NCBI RefSeq assembly: GCF_001902145.1
Contig: NZ_MRST01000027.1
Coordinates: forward strand, 847,972 to 911,971
Length of the DNA: 64,000 nt
Direction: 5' to 3'
Source: Pseudomonas fluorescens
Lineage (GTDB): Bacteria; Pseudomonadota; Gammaproteobacteria; Pseudomonadales; Pseudomonadaceae
The position numbers and the translations under genes were made by a program. Positions 58,925 through 64,000 of the stretch are shown piece by piece; position 1 is the first letter of the stretch, and each line of letters begins with the position of its first letter. The notes beneath the pieces were generated by a model that had not been told where the DNA came from, searched no databases, and worked only from the letters and a program-made list of their open reading frames with translations.

Positions 58925-59971
58925 TTATTTCTTCCCTTCAAAGGCTTCGTAGGCTTGTTTCATCAGGACGTCATAGTTGCCGTAATCGTCGCCGTTATAG
59001 TTTCGGGCCATGGCGGTGAAATCCTTGTTTTTCATGGCACTCAACAATGCCGAGTTGTGGCTGCAAAGGCTGAGATAGGCCTTGAGTTGGTTACCGGCAT
59101 TGACCTTCAATGACGCCACGAACTCAAACACCGTCTTGAATCCGCACGCCGCAAAATTGAACCCCATGATCTGAAACATGCCCCAGGAGGCTGACATCAA
59201 GGCGGCTTCCTGATCCAGCGCAAAGGCGGTGGCCATGGTCTCCCAGGCTTTGACCTGATCCTTGTTGTTGGTCTGCCACTGCGGCCCGGCTTTTTTCTTG
59301 TAGATGTACGACAGCAGCGGGTGCGACTGGTCGTAGATGTGCTTGGTGTATTTGCGAAAGTGATGGCCTTCAAAGGCGATGATCGGCAGCTTGGCCGGCC
59401 CGAACCCCACTTTCCCGCCCGATTCGATGGTGGCGAACGCCTTGACCACATTCACCGAAATACCATTGCCCAATTGCTTGGCGGCATTCTGGTAGTCCGT
59501 ATCGCTCAATGTCGTCCCGCCGTCGCAGGTGGACTGCATCATCAACTGCCGGTTACGCCGCTCGGCCTCGATCACTGCGCGCACGCGGCCCAGGTACACA
59601 TTGACCGTGGCCTGCACCGCATCGACATTGTTATTGCCGAATATGTTGAGAAACGTCGGAATGCGCGTATTAGGAAAAGCCCGCACTGGCACCTTCAGCG
59701 CCTCTTCGATCAGACTGTTGAACGTCCGCCCGGTGGGATCGATCACGCCATCGGGATGGGCGTACTTGAGATGGCGAAACTGATACTGGCTGATGCACTG
59801 CACCAACTGACCGTCGCACTTGCCGTTTTCCAGCAAGGCAAACCCCATCTTGGGAATGATCAAATTGAATAGATACTGGATGCACTGAACATCGGCGGGC
59901 AAGTTGCGGGCTTTGCCGGGCGTCCCTACCGAAGCACTGATAAGACGAGGCAACCCTTGCAGGCTTTTCAT
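58925..59971 (-). CDS. N-acetylmuramidase-domain protein, candidate T6SS effector
   Basis: A 348-residue protein without a signal peptide. Residues 20-95 resemble a peptidoglycan-binding domain (LPADVQCIQYLFNLI ... DPTGRTFNSLIEEAL). Residues 160-345 match the N-acetylmuramidase family (DUF3380, PF11860): FATIESGGKVGFG with the likely catalytic Glu183, AFEGHHFRKYT, SASWGMFQIMGFN and YNGDDYG near the end. A wall hydrolase without its own export signal fits delivery by a type VI system or a phage origin. The ATG at 59971 has AAGGA eight bases upstream. The partner gene follows at once. Confidence 0.8.
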   Translation of the reverse strand: MKSLQGLPRLISASVGTPGKARNLPADVQCIQYLFNLIIPKMGFALLENGKCDGQLVQCISQYQFRHLKYAHPDGVIDPTGRTFNSLIEEALKVPVRAFPNTRIPTFLNIFGNNNVDAVQATVNVYLGRVRAVIEAERRNRQLMMQSTCDGGTTLSDTDYQNAAKQLGNGISVNVVKAFATIESGGKVGFGPAKLPIIAFEGHHFRKYTKHIYDQSHPLLSYIYKKKAGPQWQTNNKDQVKAWETMATAFALDQEAALMSASWGMFQIMGFNFAACGFKTVFEFVASLKVNAGNQLKAYLSLCSHNSALLSAMKNKDFTAMARNYNGDDYGNYDVLMKQAYEAFEGKK

Positions 59972-60129
59972 GACAGACATCCTTGTGAGTGAACGAAGCG
60001 GTAGCACTTCAATATCAAATCCGTGCCCTTGTCATACTCTGAAACAAGTGGCTGGCGGAAGCTAACAAGGCGGTCTGCGGGTTGTCCAGAGGGCTTTCTG
60101 AAAGTTGTGAAACAGCCGGATTAAATCCG

Positions 60130-62091
60130 TCAATAACCGTGGGACTCACGGGTCTTTTGATACTTGTGATAGTCGAGCCACTCGACCACATCATAGGGCA
60201 GGTACAACTGCACCCTGGCCCGTGAAATCGCGATATACACCGCACAGAGTCGTTGATCAAACGCATAGGCGTCCTGGAACTTCACATTGGTCAACAGTTC
60301 CGGGGTAAGCAATACCCGGTCGAACTCCATGCCGCCCGCGTCCTGCGCCAGCATCAGCAGGACGCGCTCGTCCGGATGGCCAATCAATCTGTTCAAACGC
60401 GTGACATCCGCCACGTTAAAGCCTTTTTCCAGTTCGGCCTCGACCCACAGAAAGGCCTCATCGAACTGGCAGGCTTCGCGCACCTGCTCCCAATCGGCCA
60501 TGTCGCTGAAAAACGCATGGGGGCCGAGGTCATTGAACTCATTGCTATAGAAATCGGGTTTGAACAACGCGATGACCGTGTCCATGAAATGCTTGAGCGA
60601 CTGCTGGGCCTCTTTGCTCGCCAGGCCGAACGCACAACGGGCGTGGCTCAGTTGGATCGCCCACTGCATGGTGTCCCAATGGGAAGCGGTCAACACCACG
60701 CACCCTTGCGGGGGCACGAAACCCTGCGGATAAAACTCAATGCCCACGTCGGCATCGCGGGCGCCTTCGAAAAGCGATTTGGTTTTTTCCGAGTGCAGGC
60801 TGATCAACGGGTTGACCAGGCGCTCGACATTGCGCCCGGAACGCACGGAGTAGCACACGTCAGTATGGCGAACCTCACGGGCGCGTTTGACCACACCGCC
60901 ACTGGCCTGCTGATACTCATCTCCCAAGGTGATCAGCACCTGGCGGCCGCGCTCGATGATTTGCAGCAGCGGCGCGGGGATGTCCTGGCTCTCATCGATG
61001 AGCACGTGGGTATAGCGCTCGGGCACCACGCAGCCTGCGAGGCTGGCGCGTTTGATCATTAGCAAGGCTTCAAACCCGGTATGGCGGCCCCAGGCCGGGT
61101 TCGCCTCAAGGTAGCCCCACAAACGGCTGGAATATTCGAGCAGCACCCTGGCATCGACGCCGGACAGCGGTTGCTTGAAATGCGGCAAATGCTGGGACGA
61201 CAGGCTGTACTCCCAGGAGCGGCAGTAAGCCTCAAGCACCTTGAGGCACACCTCCACCACTGCTTGCCCCTCGAGGCGGCGAAAGCCGAAGATATTCAGT
61301 TCTTGAGCGAGTGCCTGCTTGGTCAGAACCCTTGCCGGCGTATTCAGCGGCTGTGGCCTGGGGCCATGCAACAGGGCATGGGCAAAGCCCTGGAAGGTAT
61401 GCCCGGCCTTACGCTCCCGCACACCCACCATGCGGGCACGCAGGGTTTCGAGTTTTGCCGGGGTGCGTGCCAGCAGCAAGGTCTTTTCCGGGCGCAGGTG
61501 TTCCAGCAAGGCCACCAGCAGGTGACTCTTGCCAATGCCTGCGTAGCCTTGCACATGCAGGTCTTCGTTCAGGTTGGCACGGAAGGTTCTGAGCAGCTTG
61601 TCTTGCTCGGCGCTCAACCAGCGCTCGCGATGCCTGGGCGTGATCACCTGCTGGCTGAACGGATCGTTGGCCTTGAGGTGGCGGACTTTATACTCGACAT
61701 CCCATTTGCCACTGGGCAACAGGTAGTTCCGCCCCTGTACTTCCTCCTCCAGCAGAAAGCGCAGCTTCAGGCTTTTGACCACATTGAGGCCGAAGTACAG
61801 CTTCCTCTGATCGAACAGCCGCTGCGCTTCAGAGAGCAGGGACACACTGGCCGAATGGCTGGCATCTACTGCCCAGTCAATCAGTTTGGCCAACACTTTT
61901 TCAGCACCATTGGCGCTCAGGTCGCTTTCCGGCACCTGCGCCAGGTTCTGGATCACCAACACCGCCGCCAATTCGGGCTCACTCAGGGTTACAAGTGCAT
62001 CGACACCCTCGCCGCCCAACAAACCCGCACAGGTGTGCTCAGTGATCGGCAAGAATACAGGGCTGGATAAGTCGAAATGTTCCGAGTGCAT
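60130..62091 (-). CDS. SF1 (UvrD/Rep-like) helicase-domain protein of unknown role
   Basis: A 653-residue protein. An N-terminal region of about 170 residues is unassigned. Then come Walker A GYAGIGKS (182-189), Walker B with VLIDESQD (about 368), GDEYQQASGG (motif III, about 392) and a C-terminal VYIAISRARVQLYLP (motif VI-like). This is the SF1A UvrD plan but short, and with no 1B/2B insertions of the usual size. It stands alone between the muramidase pair and ffs. It could be a repair, anti-phage or mobile-element protein; nothing in the sequence decides between these. Confidence 0.8.
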   Translation of the reverse strand: MHSEHFDLSSPVFLPITEHTCAGLLGGEGVDALVTLSEPELAAVLVIQNLAQVPESDLSANGAEKVLAKLIDWAVDASHSASVSLLSEAQRLFDQRKLYFGLNVVKSLKLRFLLEEEVQGRNYLLPSGKWDVEYKVRHLKANDPFSQQVITPRHRERWLSAEQDKLLRTFRANLNEDLHVQGYAGIGKSHLLVALLEHLRPEKTLLLARTPAKLETLRARMVGVRERKAGHTFQGFAHALLHGPRPQPLNTPARVLTKQALAQELNIFGFRRLEGQAVVEVCLKVLEAYCRSWEYSLSSQHLPHFKQPLSGVDARVLLEYSSRLWGYLEANPAWGRHTGFEALLMIKRASLAGCVVPERYTHVLIDESQDIPAPLLQIIERGRQVLITLGDEYQQASGGVVKRAREVRHTDVCYSVRSGRNVERLVNPLISLHSEKTKSLFEGARDADVGIEFYPQGFVPPQGCVVLTASHWDTMQWAIQLSHARCAFGLASKEAQQSLKHFMDTVIALFKPDFYSNEFNDLGPHAFFSDMADWEQVREACQFDEAFLWVEAELEKGFNVADVTRLNRLIGHPDERVLLMLAQDAGGMEFDRVLLTPELLTNVKFQDAYAFDQRLCAVYIAISRARVQLYLPYDVVEWLDYHKYQKTRESHGY

Positions 62092-62228
62092 AGAGCCTCG
62101 TAGCCAGGGGAAGAGACGCTTGGGAGTATGCCACTAGACGCGAAATGACCGTCATGCACTGTGCAAGAAGCATCACAGATGACTGGCTGAAAATAACTTG
62201 AGTTTTAGAAGGGACCGCAGAAGGGAGC

Positions 62229-62352
62229 GTTATGGAGGCAACCCCACCAGCCACACCCCGGCACACAATGTTCCCGCTGTGGCTGCTGCCTTCCGGCTCT
62301 GACCAGGTTCACGGGTAATCGTTGCGGGGGGACCGATGGGGTCACCATAACG
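62229..62352 (-). ncRNA. ffs: 4.5S RNA of the signal recognition particle
   Basis: On the minus strand GGTCAGAGCCGGAAGGCAGC is the conserved SRP tip (the GGTCAG...GGAAGCAGC type), flanked by CCCCGCAACGA and GTGTGCCGGGGTGTGGCTGG of the usual bacterial 4.5S. The ends CGTTATGG and CCATAACG pair, closing the hairpin. It binds Ffh for membrane targeting. The boundaries are from the closing stem. Confidence 0.9.
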
Positions 62353-62377
62353 ACGCTGCCTCTCGGCAAGCCGCGCC

Positions 62378-62405
62378 ATTGTACCCATCTCATCGGAAGT
62401 TACAA
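62378..62405 (-). promoter_or_regulatory. Sigma-70 promoter of ffs
   Basis: On the minus strand TTGTAA (62405-62400), 16 bases, then TACAAT (62383-62378), about 26 bases before the closing stem of 4.5S RNA. Confidence 0.75.
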
Positions 62406-62436
62406 CCGTTGGTTCCGGATTAAAAAATGAGAAGGC

Positions 62437-63603
62437 TCAAGCACTTGCCATAACCCCATCGGCCCTGCCGCCCTCTTCCTGGATGACCAGGTGAATAAAG
62501 TGCAGCTTGGCGATCACCGCGGGCGGTAGCACGAAAGGGTAGAAATCCGGCTGGCCCATGGCGCGGGACAGTTCGTTGAGCATGCCGGCCAGCTCGATCC
62601 AGGCATTAACGAAGCAGAGGAATGCCGGGCCACCAGGGTGTTGGGGGTCGTAGAGCGTGGCCAGGGGGAATGGCTGGTAATCGAGGTCCATCTCGCGGGC
62701 GCTCATGCCAAAGCCCAGGGCCGTGTCCACAGCGTCCATCATGTGCAGGTAGTGAGCCCAGGTTTCGGCCCAGTCTTCCCAGGGGTGCATGGTGGCGTAG
62801 GCGCTCACGCAGGTTTGCTGCCAGTCCGGGCGCGGGCCGTTCTGGTAGTGCCGGTCGAGGGCCTCGGCGTAACTGGCGCGTTCGTCACCGAACAGGTTGC
62901 GAAAAAGTGTGAGCCAGTGGCTGTTGGCGATCAGGCGATCCCAGTAGTAATGGCCGACTTCATGGCGAAAATGGCCGAGCAAGGTGCGGTACGGCTCGCG
63001 CATCTGTACGCGGACTTTTTCGCGGTGGGCGTCGTCGGCTTCCTTGATGTCCAGGGTGATCAGCCCATTGGCGTGGCCGGTGGTGGGCGCGTTGCCTTCC
63101 AGGTCGACACCGATGAAGTCGAAGGCCAGGCCAGCCTCTTCGTCAACGCTCTTGGGCACCACTTGCAAGCCCAAACTGATCAGTTGCGCTATCAAGCGGC
63201 GTTTGGCGGTTTCGACTTTGCGCCAGCGTTCGGGGTTTTGCGCAACGGAAAGGTCAGGGATGGTGCGGTTCAGGCTACAGGCCACGCACAACGGCGCAGT
63301 GCTGTGAGCAGCAATGAGCCAGTTGCACGCAGCCGGTGAGTCCAGGTTGGCACAGCGCCGGAAAGCGCCGGCATCGAGATTGTCGTCCACCAGCCAAGTA
63401 CCGGCTACCGGCCCAGGTTGCAAGGACGACAGGCGGCTTTGCTGCGGCTGGTAACCCAATGCCGCCTGGCAGGCCAGGCATTGGCTGTTGCGAAAGAACA
63501 GCGACTGGCCACACCGGCATTGCCACACCTTGCTGTTGCGCGAGGTTTGGGCCATGAACGGAGCGGCGATGCGCGTGCTGAGTTGCTCGAAGTAGCGGAA
63601 CAT
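62437..63603 (-). CDS. Putative zinc-binding metallopeptidase (COG4307-like)
   Basis: A 388-residue protein. The N-terminal Cys pairs (WQCRCGQSLFFRNSQCLACQ and later CVACSL) look like a zinc ribbon. The peptidase-like part has GHFRHEVGHYYWDRLI with HExxH-like HEVGH, and later DERASYAEALDRHY and PWEDWAETWAHYLH. It matches the COG4307 / PF15887 family of unknown substrate. The start at 63603 gives MFRYFEQLSTRIAAP. It ends near the ffs promoter and begins near a REPIN. Confidence 0.85.
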   Translation of the reverse strand: MFRYFEQLSTRIAAPFMAQTSRNSKVWQCRCGQSLFFRNSQCLACQAALGYQPQQSRLSSLQPGPVAGTWLVDDNLDAGAFRRCANLDSPAACNWLIAAHSTAPLCVACSLNRTIPDLSVAQNPERWRKVETAKRRLIAQLISLGLQVVPKSVDEEAGLAFDFIGVDLEGNAPTTGHANGLITLDIKEADDAHREKVRVQMREPYRTLLGHFRHEVGHYYWDRLIANSHWLTLFRNLFGDERASYAEALDRHYQNGPRPDWQQTCVSAYATMHPWEDWAETWAHYLHMMDAVDTALGFGMSAREMDLDYQPFPLATLYDPQHPGGPAFLCFVNAWIELAGMLNELSRAMGQPDFYPFVLPPAVIAKLHFIHLVIQEEGGRADGVMASA

Positions 63604-63667
63604 GGCGATCTCTCCCTGGGGTGACAGAGACTAGATCATTTCTCGCTCGGGATCGTTCAACTGCTCC

Positions 63668-63769
63668 CTGTAGGAGCGAGCTTGCTCGCGAAGATCGTTA
63701 ACGATAACGCAGGCTGCCTGGTTCACAGCGGCGCCCTCCGGTTCTTCGCGAGCAAGCTCGCTCCTACAG
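63668..63769. repeat. REPIN
   Basis: CTGTAGGAGCGAGCTTGCTC and its inverted partner flank a variable middle, upstream of the metallopeptidase gene. Confidence 0.9.
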
Positions 63770-63781
63770 TGTTGAGAGATC

Positions 63782-63882
63782 GTTCCCACGCTCCGCGTGG
63801 GAATGCCGCCTTGGACGCTCTGCGTCTGCGCGAAGGCCGTGACGCGGAGCGTCACAGGATGCGTTCCCACGCGGAGCGTCAC
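63782..63882. repeat. Cluster of CGTTCCCACG / GACGCGGAGCGTC palindromes
   Basis: GTTCCCACGCTCCGCGTGGG, GACGCTCTGCGTC, GTGACGCGGAGCGTCAC and GTTCCCACGCGGAGCGTC follow each other. This is an intergenic repeat family distinct from the GAGCGAGC REPs. Confidence 0.8.
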
Positions 63883-63907
63883 TAGTGTCCGGTAAACATG
63901 TTTCATA

Positions 63908-63940
63908 GCTGAAAGCTGCCTTGGGCAGCCTTCAGCTTTT
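63908..63940 (+). terminator. Hairpin followed by T residues near the window end
   Basis: GCTGAAAGCTGCC (63908-63920) pairs with GGCAGCCTTCAGC (63924-63936) with one G-T pair, then TTTT. It may be the terminator of a transcript entering from the left or the end of a repeat element. Confidence 0.55.
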
Positions 63941-64000
63941 CTCGCTCCTGCCTTCGTCGATCCCTCAATTCTGGAGTCGCAGGCCGTTCGTGCAGGACAT

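Larger units (their letters stand above)
63770..64000. other. Repeat-rich window end without a gene
   Basis: Holds a cluster of short GC palindromes (63782-63882), an ACTAGTGTCCGG element that could be a mobile-element end, and a hairpin followed by T residues. No coding frame is convincing in this stretch. Confidence 0.6.

Noticed and set aside
16843..63769. Regularly recurring palindromes as a CRISPR array
   Set aside because: Copies are paired, inverted, dispersed over 47 kb and flank genes; there are no uniform spacers or cas genes.

Overview
The window is GC-rich chromosomal DNA from a fluorescent-group Pseudomonas. Several things point to this. There is a tandem pair of cbb3 oxidase operons followed by ccoGHIS, hemN, anr and apt, then recR, ybaB and dnaX, which is the gene order I remember from the P. 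aeruginosa PAO1 PA1561-PA1532 region. There are also at least thirteen copies of the GAGCGAGCTTGCTCGC or GAGCGGGCTTGCCCGC type of REP pair (REPIN), and typical Pseudomonas housekeeping proteins. I saw no rRNA, tRNA, CRISPR array, prophage or complete insertion sequence.

Layout. 1-3.2 kb: tail of a DUF6279-type lipoprotein gene and a copAB copper resistance pair. 3.2-17 kb: mostly ordinary core or variable genes. These are a small regulator, a small periplasmic protein, a DEAD-box helicase, a YbdG-like mechanosensitive channel, a TetR/SDR divergent pair with a striking duplicated operator, quinone-type oxidoreductases, an EamA transporter, azoreductase, a LysR regulator with a hydrolase, a periplasmic cyclophilin, an MsbA-like ABC half-transporter and aquaporin Z. 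17-22.6 kb: a brnTA toxin-antitoxin pair, a FemAB-like acyltransferase, an OprP/OprO-type porin with a structured leader, and an operon of a KAS III-like enzyme, an ECF sigma factor and a zinc-finger anti-sigma. 22.6-31 kb: hrpA, aceK and two EamA exporters.

31-50.5 kb is the microaerobic respiration cluster. It holds an Aer-type receptor, ccoNOQP twice, a Phd/PIN toxin-antitoxin module inserted between the oxidase operons and their assembly genes, ccoG-H-I-S, a TauE/SafE-like protein, hemN with a perfect Anr box (TTGAT-N4-ATCAA), anr itself and apt. The oxidase genes make the two terminal oxidases; ccoG-S supply copper and maturation; hemN makes heme precursors without oxygen; Anr is the oxygen sensor expected to switch much of this on.

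50.5-64 kb: acyl-CoA dehydrogenase, recR, a CurA-like reductase placed between recR and ybaB, and dnaX. A probably accessory block follows: an EamA/LysR pair, a signal-less muramidase directly followed by an exported partner protein, and a solitary SF1 helicase. It lies between dnaX and the 4.5S RNA gene ffs. The window closes with a COG4307-like zinc peptidase, a REPIN and a cluster of other palindromic repeats. The most interesting candidate for a little-described system is the muramidase plus exported partner (58333-59971), which looks like an effector-immunity pair, next to the unexplained helicase. All functional assignments rest on reading motifs by eye; no database search was run.
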